Positions 27,351-36,877 of a stretch of DNA of 64,000 bases are shown here, piece after piece. The notes below the pieces were generated by a model that saw only the letters and a list, made by a program, of their open reading frames with translations, had not been told where the DNA came from and ran no database searches. The translations under genes and the position numbers were made by a program. The stretch comes from an uncultured Parasutterella sp. GTDB taxonomy: Bacteria > Pseudomonadota > Gammaproteobacteria > Burkholderiales > Burkholderiaceae_F. Where the stretch lies: positions 1 through 64,000 of the forward strand of contig CAAFTZ010000111.1 of the NCBI GenBank assembly GCA_900766055.1. Direction: 5' to 3'. Each line of letters opens with the position of its first letter. The stretch's first letter is position 1.

Positions 27351-28295
27351 TTAAAGCGTATTAAAGAGTTCTTCTGGGGTAACAGTTGCGGTACCGAGTT
27401 TGCCGACGACGATGCCGCCGGCCTGGTTGGCGATGTAAACGGCAGTGTGCCAGTCGCAGCCGGCCGAGAGCATCACACCGAGTACGGAAATGACCGTATC
27501 ACCGGCGCCGGACACATCGTAGACCTCACGGGCGTGCGCGGGGACGGTCCAAGCACCGTCGTCATCAAATAAGGTCATGCCTTCTTCGCTTCGCGTCAGA
27601 AGGATTTTCTCCAAATTTAATTCTTTTCGCAGATTTTGTGCGCGGTTGAAAAGGTCGGCTTCACTGTTCCATTTTCCGACAACTTGGGCCAATTCGTTGC
27701 GGTTAGGCGTGATCACCGTGGCGTCTTTATATCGAGAGTAGTCGTCTCCCTTCGGATCGATCAGAATCGGTCGGCCGAAAGTGCGGCCCTCTTGGATCAT
27801 ATTTTCGATGCGGTCCAAACCGCCCTTGCCGTAATCAGAAAGAATGACGACATCATGGTCCGGCAGCAAAGAGGTGAAGCGGTGAGAATGCTGATCAAGC
27901 ACAGTTCCTGCGACGGAGGATTCGAAATCAGTTCTCAGCATCTGCTGGTTGCGGGCAAGGATGCGGAGTTTAAGCGTCGTAGTGAAATTTTCCGCGCGGT
28001 AGAGGCACGGACGAACTTTTGAGGCCTCAAGGAGGTCCATGATTTTGGTGCCGGCTTCGTCATCGCCGATGATCGCAAGCAAAGAAGTACGGGCTTCTAA
28101 GCTGGCCGAGTTGCGGGCCACGTTGGCTGCGCCTCCGAGACGGTCTTCTGTACGCGTTACTTTAACGACGGGGACGGGGGCTTCCGGAGAAATGCGAGAA
28201 GCATCGCCGAACCAATATCGATCCAGCATCGCATCCCCGACAACAAGAACAGAGGCGTTGCGAATGGCCTCCATGGAGGGTTTGAGAATGTTCAT
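27351..28295 (-). CDS. rfaE1: D-glycero-beta-D-manno-heptose-7-phosphate kinase (RfaE domain I)
   Basis: A 314-residue PfkB-family kinase. RLGGAANVARN matches the PfkB signature 1 region and DVSGAGDTVISVLG the C-terminal signature with the catalytic Asp. It phosphorylates heptose 7-phosphate at C1 and corresponds to the N-terminal half of E. coli HldE (Burkholderia HldA). It is the first gene of the rfaE1-hldD-gmhB-rfaE2 operon, so the promoter must be in the 113-base gap shared with the divergent phosphohexomutase gene. gmhA (sedoheptulose-7-phosphate isomerase) is not in this window. Confidence 0.95.
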   Translation of the reverse strand: MNILKPSMEAIRNASVLVVGDAMLDRYWFGDASRISPEAPVPVVKVTRTEDRLGGAANVARNSASLEARTSLLAIIGDDEAGTKIMDLLEASKVRPCLYRAENFTTTLKLRILARNQQMLRTDFESSVAGTVLDQHSHRFTSLLPDHDVVILSDYGKGGLDRIENMIQEGRTFGRPILIDPKGDDYSRYKDATVITPNRNELAQVVGKWNSEADLFNRAQNLRKELNLEKILLTRSEEGMTLFDDDGAWTVPAHAREVYDVSGAGDTVISVLGVMLSAGCDWHTAVYIANQAGGIVVGKLGTATVTPEELFNTL

Positions 28296-28408
28296 TTACT
28301 AAAGACCCAATTGAATGTTCTCCAAATTTTACCGCCATCATTTTGCGGTAGTTCATCGGACGCTAAAGCCGTTAAAATCGGTAACTATTCTTTCTTTGGA
28401 TGAAAACG

Positions 28409-29794
28409 ATGGCTGAAACGATTTCCCGTTCAATTTTTAAGGCTTATGACATTCGCGGAATAGTTGATAAGGCGCTGACCGAAGAGGTCTGCGAAAAAGT
28501 CGGCATGGCACTGGGCACACTGGCCCAAAAGAAAAATGTTTCTCACATCTGTGTGGGCAGAGACGGTCGTCTGAGCGGTCCTCGTCTGCAGGCTGCTTTA
28601 ATGAAAGGCATCCGTAAGGCTGGAGTCGGCGTTTATGACATCGGTGCGGTTCCGACCCCGGTGCTCTATTTCAGTACGGTCTACCTTAAAACAGGAAGCG
28701 GCGTTGCCGTCACCGGAAGCCACAATCCTCCTGACTACAACGGTTTGAAGATGATGCTTGCGGATGAGACGCTCTACGGCCCTGCCATTCAGCACATTTA
28801 CGAGATGATCGTTAACAACGAACTCTACACCGCTGAAAAAGAAGGGCCCTATGAACAGGTTGATGTCGTACCTGCTTATATGGAAAAGATTCTTTCCGAC
28901 GTCAAACTTTCCCGACCGATTAAGGCAGTTGTCGATGCGGGCAACGGTATTGCCGGCCCCTTGGCGGTTGACCTGCTGGCTCGTCTCGGCGTCGAAGTAC
29001 AAGGTTTGTTTACGAATGTGGACGGACACTTCCCGAATCATCATCCGGATCCCTCCAAACTGGAAAATTTGGAAGACCTAAAGGAAGCTCTGCGTGAAGG
29101 CGATGCCGAAATCGGTATTGCCTATGACGGCGACGGTGACCGCTTGGGTGTTGTGACTAAGGACGGTGAAGTCATTTTCCCGGACCGTCAGGCAATGCTC
29201 TTTGCCGGCGACATTCTTGCTCATAAACCCGGCGCAGTTATTGTTCATGACGTCAAATGCACTCGCAACATTCGTCCGTACGTCGAATCCCGCGGCGGCG
29301 TCTGCGTGATGTCGCGTACCGGTCACTCGCTGATTAAGGCGAAGATGAAAGAAGTCAATGCTGACTTTGCCGGAGAAATGAGCGGTCACATTTTCTTCCA
29401 TGACCGCTGGCCCGGCTTTGACGACGGTGTCTACGCGTCCACCCGCTTGTTGGAAATTTTGACCCGAAGCGCCGATGCGAATGTTCCTCTCAAAGCACTC
29501 CCAAATGCAGTCTCGACTCCTGAACTGCAGATTCCGACCGAAGAAGGTGAAAACGTCAAACTGGTCGAGCGTCTGAAGGAAAATGCCAAGTTTGAGGATG
29601 CTCAGGACATTATTACGATCGACGGTATTCGCGTTGAATGGGAGGACGGTTTTGCTCTGGCTCGTCCATCCAACACCACGCCCGTAGTTGTTCTGCGTTT
29701 TGAGGCAGACACGCCTGAAGCCTTGGCTCGTATCCAGAATCGCTTCAAAGAAGAGATTTTGAAAGTCGCACCTGAAGCAAAACTTCCGTTCTAA
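28409..29794 (+). CDS. Phosphomannomutase/phosphoglucomutase (AlgC-type)
   Basis: A 461-residue alpha-D-phosphohexomutase with the phosphoserine loop VTGSHNPPDYNG, the metal-binding DGDGDRLG, the sugar loop EMSGHIFF and a C-terminal phosphate site (RPSNTTP). The TGSHNP form and overall pattern match Pseudomonas AlgC-like PMM/PGM, which supplies mannose-1-phosphate or glucose-1-phosphate for LPS. The ATG at 28409 has GGA 8 bases upstream; an in-frame ATG at 28400 is possible. It starts the operon continuing with waaC, waaA and thiD, and its glucose-1-phosphate product would feed GalU. Confidence 0.93.
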   Translation: MAETISRSIFKAYDIRGIVDKALTEEVCEKVGMALGTLAQKKNVSHICVGRDGRLSGPRLQAALMKGIRKAGVGVYDIGAVPTPVLYFSTVYLKTGSGVAVTGSHNPPDYNGLKMMLADETLYGPAIQHIYEMIVNNELYTAEKEGPYEQVDVVPAYMEKILSDVKLSRPIKAVVDAGNGIAGPLAVDLLARLGVEVQGLFTNVDGHFPNHHPDPSKLENLEDLKEALREGDAEIGIAYDGDGDRLGVVTKDGEVIFPDRQAMLFAGDILAHKPGAVIVHDVKCTRNIRPYVESRGGVCVMSRTGHSLIKAKMKEVNADFAGEMSGHIFFHDRWPGFDDGVYASTRLLEILTRSADANVPLKALPNAVSTPELQIPTEEGENVKLVERLKENAKFEDAQDIITIDGIRVEWEDGFALARPSNTTPVVVLRFEADTPEALARIQNRFKEEILKVAPEAKLPF

Positions 29795-29804
29795 TTTGCA
29801 GCGA

Positions 29805-30752
29805 ATGCGAATATTGATCGTTAAAACGACTTCGATGGGGGACGTCGTCCATGCCGTCCCCGTCGTCGAGGATATCAAACGTTTTATTTCCGATGCCGAA
29901 ATCGACTGGTTGGCCGAAGATTCGTTTGCCGATATTCCTAGGCATGTCGCGGGCGTTTCCGAGGTTATCGAGTGCTCGGTAAGAAAATGGAAAAAACGGA
30001 TTTTTGAAAAGTCGACACGAGATCAGATCAAGGCTCTTCGCGAGAAGCTTTGCGGCAAACACTACGATTTAGTCATTGATCTTCAAGGACTGATTAAAAG
30101 CGCGGTCTTGGCCTCATGGACAAATGCGCCTGTGGCCGGATACGATCGTCGTTCGGGGAAGGAGCCTTTGGCTACGATTCTTTATTCCGTTAAATCCTCG
30201 GTTGATCGACAGAAATCTGCGGTTGACCGCTGTCGAGAACTGGCGGCTAAAAGTCTGGGCTACGAGCTCGGTTCAACAAAACCTCAATTTAACTTTAAGT
30301 TTGAAGGTTCTCTGGAATCTGCAGACAGCGTTTTCTTTTTCTGCAATACCAGCCGCGAGACGAAACTTTGGCCTGAAAGAAAATGGATTGAACTCGGAGG
30401 CGAACTCATTCGCCGAGGCAAGAAGGTCGTGCTCCCCTGGGGCTCTCCGGAAGAAAAAGAGCGAGTTCTGCGCATTCAGGCAAGACTCGGTGCAGCTGCC
30501 GAGGTTCCCGAGCGTATGCCGATCGGACAGCTGATGGAAAAGATTTCCTCTGCTGACGCCGTGATCGGTTTGGACACTGGTATGACGCATCTGTCCGCAG
30601 CAATGGGGCGGCCGACCGTCGGGATTTTTCGAGACTACCCGATCGAACTGGTTCCGTTGGTCGGAGAGGGCAAAAAGAAAGCTCTCGGCGGAGTAGGATG
30701 CTGTCCTCAAGTGCAGGAAGTGCTTAGCGCTTATGAAAAGGTAATTGAATGA
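29805..30752 (+). CDS. waaC: Lipopolysaccharide heptosyltransferase I
   Basis: A 315-residue GT9 glycosyltransferase that adds the first L,D-heptose to Kdo2-lipid A. MRILIVKTTSMGDVVHAVPVV with its catalytic Asp at residue 13 matches WaaC starts, DLVIDLQGLIKSA is conserved, and VIGLDTGMTHLSAAMGRPTVG is the ADP-heptose site. The ATG at 29805 is preferred to the TTG at 29796 because it gives the family N-terminus. It follows the mutase gene by 10 bases and overlaps waaA by ATGA. Confidence 0.95.
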   Translation: MRILIVKTTSMGDVVHAVPVVEDIKRFISDAEIDWLAEDSFADIPRHVAGVSEVIECSVRKWKKRIFEKSTRDQIKALREKLCGKHYDLVIDLQGLIKSAVLASWTNAPVAGYDRRSGKEPLATILYSVKSSVDRQKSAVDRCRELAAKSLGYELGSTKPQFNFKFEGSLESADSVFFFCNTSRETKLWPERKWIELGGELIRRGKKVVLPWGSPEEKERVLRIQARLGAAAEVPERMPIGQLMEKISSADAVIGLDTGMTHLSAAMGRPTVGIFRDYPIELVPLVGEGKKKALGGVGCCPQVQEVLSAYEKVIE

Positions 30753-32074
30753 TTCTTCCTCGTCCGATTTACAGTGGTTTGCTTTACGCCGCGGCGCCGG
30801 CAGCCATGCTCTATTTGTATAAGCGTTCGCGAAAACAGCCGCAGTACCTGGAGCATTGGTCCGAGCGATTCGGGACGGCTCACTATCCGCCGCGAACTAA
30901 AGGAAGAACCCGGATTTGGATACATGCGGTTTCCGTCGGAGAGACCCGAGCCACATTTTCTTTGGTCGAGTCGATCCTTAAACGCTGGCCCAACACCGAA
31001 ATTCTTTATACGCATATGACGCCGACGGGGCGTGAGGTCGGAGCTAAATTCGCTCAGAAATTCGGAAACCGAATTGCTCAGTGTTATTTGCCTTACGACA
31101 CGCCGAGGGCGGTCAAAAAATTTTTAAAGGCCACGCAACCCGACCTCTGCCTTCTAATGGAGACGGAAGTCTGGCCGAATCTCACTTACTTCACCAAGAA
31201 GTTGGGGATTCCGACTGTTTTAGTCAACGGACGCCTCTCTGAAAAATCCTTTAAGCAGGCCCAAAAAGCCGGTTCGCTCATCAAAGATGCTTTTGGACGT
31301 CTGACAATGGCGCTGGCGCAATACGAAGAAGATGCGGAGCGTCTTAAAGCGGCAGGGGCTCGTGATGTGAAGGTTCTAGGCAACTTGAAATTTGATTTCA
31401 CGCCCAACGCGATTCAGCTGAGGACGGGTCGGGAAATTTTGAAGTATTCCGAACGAGACATCATCTGCCTGGCCAGTTCCCGAGAAGGCGAAGAACAGAA
31501 ATTCTTGGAAGCGCTGAAGAAAGCGCAGGCTGCAGGCGTTCTAGAGGACCGTCTGATTCTGATTGTTCCGCGTCATCCGCAGCGATTCGAAGAAGTTGCC
31601 AAACTTGTCGAAAAGAGCGGTTTTATTTACATCAAGCGCTCGCAAATCCGAGATTGGAAGACTGTGCTGTCCAAGCAGGGTCCTCAGATTGTCTTAGGTG
31701 ACAGTATGGGCGAGATGGGCTTTTACTATGCACTTTCTTCGCTTGTCATCATGGGCGGCAGTTTCGAGAATTACGGCTGTCAAAGTGTGATTGAGCCTTG
31801 CGCCATCGGGCTTCCCGTGATTGTGGGTCCGAGCATCTTTAATTTTGACTTTATTGTGAAAAAGGCTGAGTCCGAGGGGGCTCTGCTTCGTGCTGCCGAT
31901 TTCACGGAAGCTTTGCGAATTGCCGACGAAGTGCTTAGCGATCCTGCAAAACGAGCCGAAATCGGAGAGAAAGCCGCGAAATTTGCGCAGGAGCAGCGCG
32001 GAGCCACCGAGCGGACAATCCAAGTTATCGATATGTTGTTGAAAGGTGATACGAATGCAGATCAAGCATCCTAA
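30749..32074 (+). CDS. waaA: 3-deoxy-D-manno-octulosonic acid (Kdo) transferase
   Basis: A 441-residue GT30 enzyme (E. coli 425) transferring Kdo from CMP-Kdo to lipid IVA. A hydrophobic N-terminal anchor (YSGLLYAAAPAAMLYLY) precedes RFG and the conserved IWIHAVSVGETRA with its catalytic Glu. METEVWPNL, GNLKFD and the C-terminal GGSFENYGCQSVIEPCAIGLPVIVGP complete the pattern. It overlaps waaC by 4 bases and thiD by 20 bases. Whether it adds one or two Kdo units cannot be read from sequence. Confidence 0.96.
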   Translation: MILPRPIYSGLLYAAAPAAMLYLYKRSRKQPQYLEHWSERFGTAHYPPRTKGRTRIWIHAVSVGETRATFSLVESILKRWPNTEILYTHMTPTGREVGAKFAQKFGNRIAQCYLPYDTPRAVKKFLKATQPDLCLLMETEVWPNLTYFTKKLGIPTVLVNGRLSEKSFKQAQKAGSLIKDAFGRLTMALAQYEEDAERLKAAGARDVKVLGNLKFDFTPNAIQLRTGREILKYSERDIICLASSREGEEQKFLEALKKAQAAGVLEDRLILIVPRHPQRFEEVAKLVEKSGFIYIKRSQIRDWKTVLSKQGPQIVLGDSMGEMGFYYALSSLVIMGGSFENYGCQSVIEPCAIGLPVIVGPSIFNFDFIVKKAESEGALLRAADFTEALRIADEVLSDPAKRAEIGEKAAKFAQEQRGATERTIQVIDMLLKGDTNADQAS

Positions 32075-32873
32075 TGTACTTTCCATTGCCGGCATTGACC
32101 CTTCGGGTGGCGCCGGTCTCCTGGCAGACGTCAAAACGATTAGTTCGTTGGGCGGATATGCAACGGGTGTCGTGACCGCTGCAACCGCACAGAATACGCA
32201 AGGCGTTTTCGGCGTGATTCCCATTCCGACAGATTTTGTCAAAAAGCAGATTGATGTTCTTTTCGAGGACGTTCGTATTGATTCCGTCAAAATCGGAATG
32301 CTGTTTGACTCAAACCTTATTAAAGGTGTTGCAGAGCGTTTGCGTTATTGGAATCCTCGCTACATTGTTCTGGACCCCGTCATGGTCGCCAAGAGCGGAG
32401 ATGCACTGCTTACGGACGACGCTGTGGCCACTCTGCGCGACGAACTTCTGCCGTTGGCTACCGTCATAACTCCTAATTTGCCTGAAGCAGCTCGACTGCT
32501 TGAGACCGTTGATATTACCGACGATGAGCAGATGGAAGCGGCGGCTAATGACCTTTGGAAACTCAAAGGCTGTCACGGCTGGGTCTATCTCAAGGGCGGC
32601 CACATGGAAGGAGTGGATTACTCGGAAGACCTGCTTTATGACGGACGCCACATGATCCGTTACCGCGCCGAAAGAACAATGACAAAGAACACGCACGGCA
32701 CCGGCTGTGCGCTGTCTTCGGCGCTGGCAACTCTTTTGCCGTCTTCAACGGATATTCCCATGGCAGCCAGAGAAGCCAAGCGCTACATCACACAGGCCAT
32801 CATTCACGCCGATGAGCTTCAAATCGGAAAAGGACACGGTCCGGTGCATCATTTCTACGCTCAGTGGTATTAA
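32055..32873 (+). CDS. thiD: Hydroxymethylpyrimidine/phosphomethylpyrimidine kinase
   Basis: A 272-residue ribokinase-fold enzyme that phosphorylates HMP and HMP-P in thiamine synthesis. SIAGIDPSGGAGLLADVKTISSLGGYATGV is the diagnostic N-terminus, VLDPVMVAKSGD supplies the substrate pocket, and NTHGTGCALSSALA carries the anion hole and catalytic Cys/Asp region. The ATG at 32055 has AGG 8 bases upstream and lies inside the end of waaA. No TPP riboswitch is seen before it, which fits its position as the last gene of an LPS operon rather than a thi operon. Confidence 0.95.
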   Translation: MQIKHPNVLSIAGIDPSGGAGLLADVKTISSLGGYATGVVTAATAQNTQGVFGVIPIPTDFVKKQIDVLFEDVRIDSVKIGMLFDSNLIKGVAERLRYWNPRYIVLDPVMVAKSGDALLTDDAVATLRDELLPLATVITPNLPEAARLLETVDITDDEQMEAAANDLWKLKGCHGWVYLKGGHMEGVDYSEDLLYDGRHMIRYRAERTMTKNTHGTGCALSSALATLLPSSTDIPMAAREAKRYITQAIIHADELQIGKGHGPVHHFYAQWY

Positions 32874-32910
32874 TTTACAAACTATTACACCTGTTTATGG
32901 GTAGATGAAC

Positions 32911-32939
32911 TTGCACAGATTGAAATAGCTGTGTAATAT
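32911..32939 (+). promoter_or_regulatory. Strong sigma-70 promoter of the tRNA-Met gene
   Basis: TTGCAC (-35) and TAATAT (-10), each one mismatch from consensus, are separated by exactly 17 bases. Transcription would start near 32946, about 24 bases before the mature tRNA. Confidence 0.75.
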
Positions 32940-32969
32940 TCAACTTCCCTGATGACTTGATCGTCAGAT

Positions 32970-33046
32970 GGCGAATTAGCTCAGTCGGTTAGAGCAGAGG
33001 AATCATAATCCTTGTGTCCGCGGTTCGAGTCCGTGATTCGCCACCA
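32970..33046 (+). tRNA. tRNA-Met (anticodon CAT), elongator type
   Basis: The 77 bases fold as a complete cloverleaf. The 7-bp acceptor stem is GGCGAAT/ATTCGCC, the D-arm GCTC...GAGC, the anticodon stem GAGGA/TCCTT with loop ATCATAA (CAT at 33003-33005), and the T-arm has loop TTCGAGT. The 3' CCA is encoded. The first pair is G-C, unlike initiator tRNA, so this is not tRNA-fMet. The C4-G69 and C5-G68 pairs favoured by tRNA-Ile lysidine synthetase are absent, so elongator Met is preferred over tRNA-Ile2. Confidence 0.95.
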
Positions 33047-33053
33047 AGATTCC

Positions 33054-33090
33054 GCCCGGCAGCTTTTAAAGCTTCCGGGCATTTTCATTT
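33054..33090 (+). terminator. Intrinsic terminator of the tRNA gene
   Basis: GCCCGG (33054-33059) pairs with CCGGGC (33075-33080), with an inner AGCT/AGCT extension, followed by ATTTTCATTT. It starts 8 bases after the encoded CCA end. Confidence 0.85.
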
Positions 33091-33140
33091 GTGGGCTTAG
33101 AAATTGTGCCCGATGAAGTCTTTGTTCTGAAGAGCTAGAT

Positions 33141-33965
33141 GTGAAAACTTATGCCATAGGCGATGTCCACGGGTGTTTTGATACCCTGGAGAAGCTTCTC
33201 CAACAGATTCCGAACAAAAGCCGTTTGATTTTTATCGGCGATATCATTAATCGCGGTCCGAAATCTCTCGAGACTATCCGCACCGTCATGCGTATGGGAG
33301 ATCGCGCCGAGTGCCTGCTCGGCAATCACGAACTCCACCTTTTGGCCGTTTATGCCGGCCAAAGAGCGATGTCTCCAGAAGATACGATTTCTGAAATTCT
33401 CAACGCTCCGGACTGCGATGACATCATTCAGTGGCTGAGAAATCGTCCCTTAGCTTTGGTTGATCATGGATTTTTATGCGTCCATGCCGCAACTCATTGG
33501 TCTTGGTCTGTCGAAGAAACACTGAAGCAGGCTTCTAGGGTCGAAAAATTTATTCGTTCTGACAAAGGGCTAAGCCAGATCGGGGAGCTTTTCGGCAAGC
33601 AGCAGTGGAGTTCGGATCTTCGCGGCAAAGACCGATTGCGCGCCGTCGTCAACGTGCTGACGCGTACTCGTTATCTCAATGCCGACGGTACGATGGATTT
33701 CAAACAGAAACTTTCTCCTGCCGATACGCCTGTTGAATACATTCCTTGGTTTAAGTTTCCGGGCCGCAAAACGGCTAAGACGCCTGTTGCTTTCGGGCAC
33801 TGGTCCACACTAGGTCCCGTGAATGACGTTTCCAATGTTTTCCCACTGGACACAGCCTGTCTTTGGGGCGGCGCTCTGACAGCCCGACGTTTAGGACGTC
33901 ATCGCGAAACATTCAGTGTAAAAGCACCGATTTACCGTATTCCCGGAGAAAAACGAAATCTTTAA
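33141..33965 (+). CDS. apaH: Bis(5'-nucleosyl)-tetraphosphatase (symmetrical)
   Basis: A 274-residue calcineurin-like phosphoesterase that splits Ap4A to two ADP (E. coli ApaH 282). Metal-binding motifs are GDVHGC (residues 7-12), GDIINRGP, GNHE and the later VHAATHW and GHWS histidines. It starts with GTG at 33141; the overlapping ATG at 33139 runs straight into a stop. It is monocistronic between the tRNA and miaB. In E. coli apaH follows rsmA (ksgA), which here lies 10 kb away in another operon. Confidence 0.94.
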   Translation: MKTYAIGDVHGCFDTLEKLLQQIPNKSRLIFIGDIINRGPKSLETIRTVMRMGDRAECLLGNHELHLLAVYAGQRAMSPEDTISEILNAPDCDDIIQWLRNRPLALVDHGFLCVHAATHWSWSVEETLKQASRVEKFIRSDKGLSQIGELFGKQQWSSDLRGKDRLRAVVNVLTRTRYLNADGTMDFKQKLSPADTPVEYIPWFKFPGRKTAKTPVAFGHWSTLGPVNDVSNVFPLDTACLWGGALTARRLGRHRETFSVKAPIYRIPGEKRNL

Positions 33966-33976
33966 TTTCGGGAAAA

Positions 33977-34009
33977 GCGTTCCCGCTTGCGGGAATGCAG
34001 TTCTTTTTT
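33977..34009 (+). terminator. Intrinsic terminator of apaH
   Basis: GCGTTCCCG and CGGGAATGC form a 9-bp stem with a CTTG loop (33977-33998), followed by a T-rich tract (TTCTTTTTT). Confidence 0.9.
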
Positions 34010-34061
34010 GAGTGACTTTCAGTTTTTGAAAGTTTGTATTAACCGCCACCGGACATAAACC

Positions 34062-35387
34062 GTGAACGCGAAAAAAATTTACTTGAAGACTTTTGGCTGC
34101 CAGATGAATGAATATGATTCCGGCAAGATCGCAGATATTGCTAAGGCAGCTGCCGGTTACGAAGTAACCGACGACATTAACGAGGCCGATTTAGTTGTTT
34201 TTAATACATGCTCTATTCGAGAAAAGGCTCAGGAAAAAGTATTTTCCGACCTCGGACGAGTCAGAGAACTGAAAAAGACAAAGCCGAATCTTAAGATTGC
34301 CGTGGGCGGCTGCGTTGCCAGTCAGGAAGGCGGCAACATCGTCCGCCGTGCTCCTTACGTCGATGTGGTTTTCGGACCGCAGACCCTCCATCGTCTTCCG
34401 GAACTCTTGGAAAAGAACGAAAAAGAGCATCGTCCTCAGGTCGATATCAGCTTCCCGGAAATCGAAAAATTTGATCATCTGCCGACTCCGCATGCCGATG
34501 CAGCCACAGCTTTTGTTTCCATTATGGAAGGCTGCAGCAAGTACTGCTCCTATTGTGTCGTGCCTTATACACGCGGTGAAGAGTTCTCCCGTCCCGTGGA
34601 AGACGTCCTCGTTGAAATCGCTCAGCTTGCCGCTCAGGGCGTAAAAGAAGTCACCTTGCTGGGACAGAACGTCAACGCCTACCGCGGCGAAGGTCCGGAC
34701 GGCGAAATCGTCGACTTTGCGTTGCTGCTCGAATACGTGGCAGAAATCGACGGAATCGAGAGAATCCGCTATACAACGTCCCATCCGAAAGAATTTACGA
34801 ACCGCCTGATCGAGGCTTATCGCAAGATCCCGATCCTGGCTAATCACGTTCACCTGCCGGTTCAGGCCGGAAGCGATCGTGTTTTAGCCGGTATGAAACG
34901 CGGTTACACGATCCTTGAGTACAAGTCCATCATTCGCAAGCTTCGCGCGATTCGTCCGGACATCAGCATTGCAACAGACTTTATCGTCGGATTCCCAAAC
35001 GAAACGGAAGAAGATTTCGAAAAAACGATGAACCTCATCAAAGAGATCAAGTTCGATGCCAGCTTCTCTTTTGTGTACTCCAAGCGCCCCGGTACTCCGG
35101 CCGCCGAGCTGCCCGATGACACGCCTCAGTCCGTCAAGCTCGAAAGACTTCAAAGACTTCAGGCCCTGAACACGCAGCACGCTCAGGAAATTTCGCAGTC
35201 AATGGTCGGAAGCGTACAGCGCTGCCTGGTTGTCGGCGAAGCGAAGAAGGGCCAAGGGAAGCTCTCTGCGCGTACAGACAACAATCGCATTGTTACCTTT
35301 AATGGGCCTGAAAACCTAATCGGTCAGATGGTAAACCTCAAAATTAATGAGGTCTATCCGCACACCCTGGGAGGGGAATTAATTTAA
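34062..35387 (+). CDS. miaB: tRNA-2-methylthio-N6-dimethylallyladenosine synthase
   Basis: A 441-residue radical-SAM methylthiotransferase acting on i6A37 of tRNA. The N-terminal UPF0004 domain has its cluster cysteines starting at Cys13 ([12 protein letters not shown]) and includes NTCSIREKA and GGCVASQ. The radical SAM triad is [16 protein letters not shown], and a TRAM domain occupies the last 65 residues. The GTG start at 34062 has GGA 8 bases upstream. It heads the miaB-phoH-ybeY-corC-lnt cluster conserved across proteobacteria; its stop overlaps the phoH start (TAATG). Confidence 0.96.
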   Translation: MNAKKIYLKTFGCQMNEYDSGKIADIAKAAAGYEVTDDINEADLVVFNTCSIREKAQEKVFSDLGRVRELKKTKPNLKIAVGGCVASQEGGNIVRRAPYVDVVFGPQTLHRLPELLEKNEKEHRPQVDISFPEIEKFDHLPTPHADAATAFVSIMEGCSKYCSYCVVPYTRGEEFSRPVEDVLVEIAQLAAQGVKEVTLLGQNVNAYRGEGPDGEIVDFALLLEYVAEIDGIERIRYTTSHPKEFTNRLIEAYRKIPILANHVHLPVQAGSDRVLAGMKRGYTILEYKSIIRKLRAIRPDISIATDFIVGFPNETEEDFEKTMNLIKEIKFDASFSFVYSKRPGTPAAELPDDTPQSVKLERLQRLQALNTQHAQEISQSMVGSVQRCLVVGEAKKGQGKLSARTDNNRIVTFNGPENLIGQMVNLKINEVYPHTLGGELI

Positions 35388-36382
35388 TGACTGAAGCTAA
35401 AACGAAATCCGATCAAACGTCCCTAAGCTTAGATCTTCAAATCAATAACAGTGATTTGTCCAGTTTGGTCGGACCGTTGGATTCAAATTTGGCCCAGCTG
35501 GAAAATTTCTTGAACGTGGAAATTTCCCGCCGCGGTGCGTCCTTCGGAGTTAAGGGAACACAGGCAAACTGTCGTAAAGCCGTTCAGGCTTTGGCGGACT
35601 TGGCCGCTGTAGCAGAGCGTAAAAGCGATGAACTGACGGCGGAAGACATTCAGCTCTATCTTGTAGGCCAAAAGGCGCCCGCAGAGGAGCTGACTGCCGA
35701 AGAGCCGGTTCCCGAGCTTCGCACTAACCGCAAGGGACTTCAGGGACGTACGCCGATGCAGCGAACCTATATTCGCAACATCCTGTCCCATGACGTCTCC
35801 TTCGGTATCGGACCGGCCGGTACGGGCAAGACTTACTTGGCCGTTGCGGCAGCTGTCAGCGCTTTTGAAAAAGGCGAAGTCGAAAGAATCGTATTAACGC
35901 GTCCGGCAGTTGAAGCCGGCGAAAAATTAGGCTTCCTTCCCGGAGATCTAAGTCAGAAGGTCGATCCTTATCTGCGTCCGCTCTACGACGCTTTGTTCGA
36001 CTTACTGGGTACGGAAAAAACGCAGCGCTTGCTGGAAAAGCAAAAAATTGAGATTGCGCCTTTGGCTTATATGCGCGGCCGTACTTTGAACGCTTCTTTT
36101 GTTATTCTTGACGAAGCTCAAAATACAACTCCGGAACAGATGAAAATGTTCCTGACGCGTATCGGCTTCGGCTCCAAAGCAGTCATTACGGGAGATGCTT
36201 CCCAGATCGACTTGCCGAGAGGCCAAAGAAGCGGGCTGATCGAAGCCTCGCACATTCTTCAGGATGTACGAGGAGTCTCTATGACTTATTTCACTTCGGC
36301 CGATGTGGTTCGCCATCCTCTTGTTGCTCGTATTGTCGAGGCCTACCAAAAAGCCGAGAAGAGAGAATACCAACATGCGTAA
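35387..36382 (+). CDS. phoH: PhoH-family ATPase (YbeZ)
   Basis: A 331-residue protein with an N-terminal KH-like region (about 25-90) and a PhoH P-loop ATPase core: Walker [27 protein letters not shown], and Walker [22 protein letters not shown]. YbeZ proteins partner with the neighbouring endoribonuclease YbeY in rRNA maturation. It starts inside the miaB stop and ends 8 bases inside ybeY, so the three are translationally coupled. Confidence 0.94.
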   Translation: MTEAKTKSDQTSLSLDLQINNSDLSSLVGPLDSNLAQLENFLNVEISRRGASFGVKGTQANCRKAVQALADLAAVAERKSDELTAEDIQLYLVGQKAPAEELTAEEPVPELRTNRKGLQGRTPMQRTYIRNILSHDVSFGIGPAGTGKTYLAVAAAVSAFEKGEVERIVLTRPAVEAGEKLGFLPGDLSQKVDPYLRPLYDALFDLLGTEKTQRLLEKQKIEIAPLAYMRGRTLNASFVILDEAQNTTPEQMKMFLTRIGFGSKAVITGDASQIDLPRGQRSGLIEASHILQDVRGVSMTYFTSADVVRHPLVARIVEAYQKAEKREYQHA

Positions 36383-36845
36383 ACCCCATGTATTGAGCCT
36401 TTCCGTCCAAAATCTTGCACATTTTCCTCAACTTCCGTCCAGAGGGAAAATTCAGCGCTGGATCAGCCGAGCCTTGGAAAACGATGCCCAAATTACTGTT
36501 CGTTTCGTTGAGGAAGAAGAGGGCAGGGAGCTCAATAAAACATATCGGGGTAAGGATTACGCCACTAATGTTTTGACATTTGACTATCAGGTTGAGCCTG
36601 TTGTGGAGGCCGACCTGGTAATCTGTGTGCCCGTGCTTGAAAAAGAATCCAAGGACCAAAACAAAACTTTGGAAGAGCACATGGCCCACCTTCTCGTCCA
36701 CGGGACGCTGCATGCGCAGGGCTATGACCACATGGACGACGAAGAAGCCGAGGTTATGGAACAGAGGGAAACCGATGTTTTAGTTGATCTGGGCTTTGAT
36801 GTTCCGTATCCTGATCGAAACTACACTCCTCAGCCGTTGGCTTAG
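36375..36845 (+). CDS. ybeY: Endoribonuclease YbeY
   Basis: A 156-residue zinc-dependent RNase of 16S rRNA 3'-end maturation and ribosome quality control. The zinc motif [11 protein letters not shown] provides the H-x3-H-x5-H ligands, and TNVLTFDYQ is the conserved RNA-binding strand. The start at 36375 is chosen because it overlaps phoH modestly and has GAGAGAA upstream; the longer frame would run deep into phoH. It is followed by corC after 32 bases. Confidence 0.94.
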   Translation: MRKPHVLSLSVQNLAHFPQLPSRGKIQRWISRALENDAQITVRFVEEEEGRELNKTYRGKDYATNVLTFDYQVEPVVEADLVICVPVLEKESKDQNKTLEEHMAHLLVHGTLHAQGYDHMDDEEAEVMEQRETDVLVDLGFDVPYPDRNYTPQPLA

Positions 36846-36877
36846 GTCAATCAACTTAGAGAAATCTGTACTTAGAA

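Noticed and set aside
32040..32060. TPP riboswitch before thiD
   Set aside because: thiD starts inside the end of waaA and no thi-box sequence is present.
32970..33046. tRNA-Ile2 with a CAT anticodon (lysidine)
   Set aside because: The acceptor stem lacks the C4-G69/C5-G68 pairs favoured by the lysidine enzyme; elongator tRNA-Met fits better.
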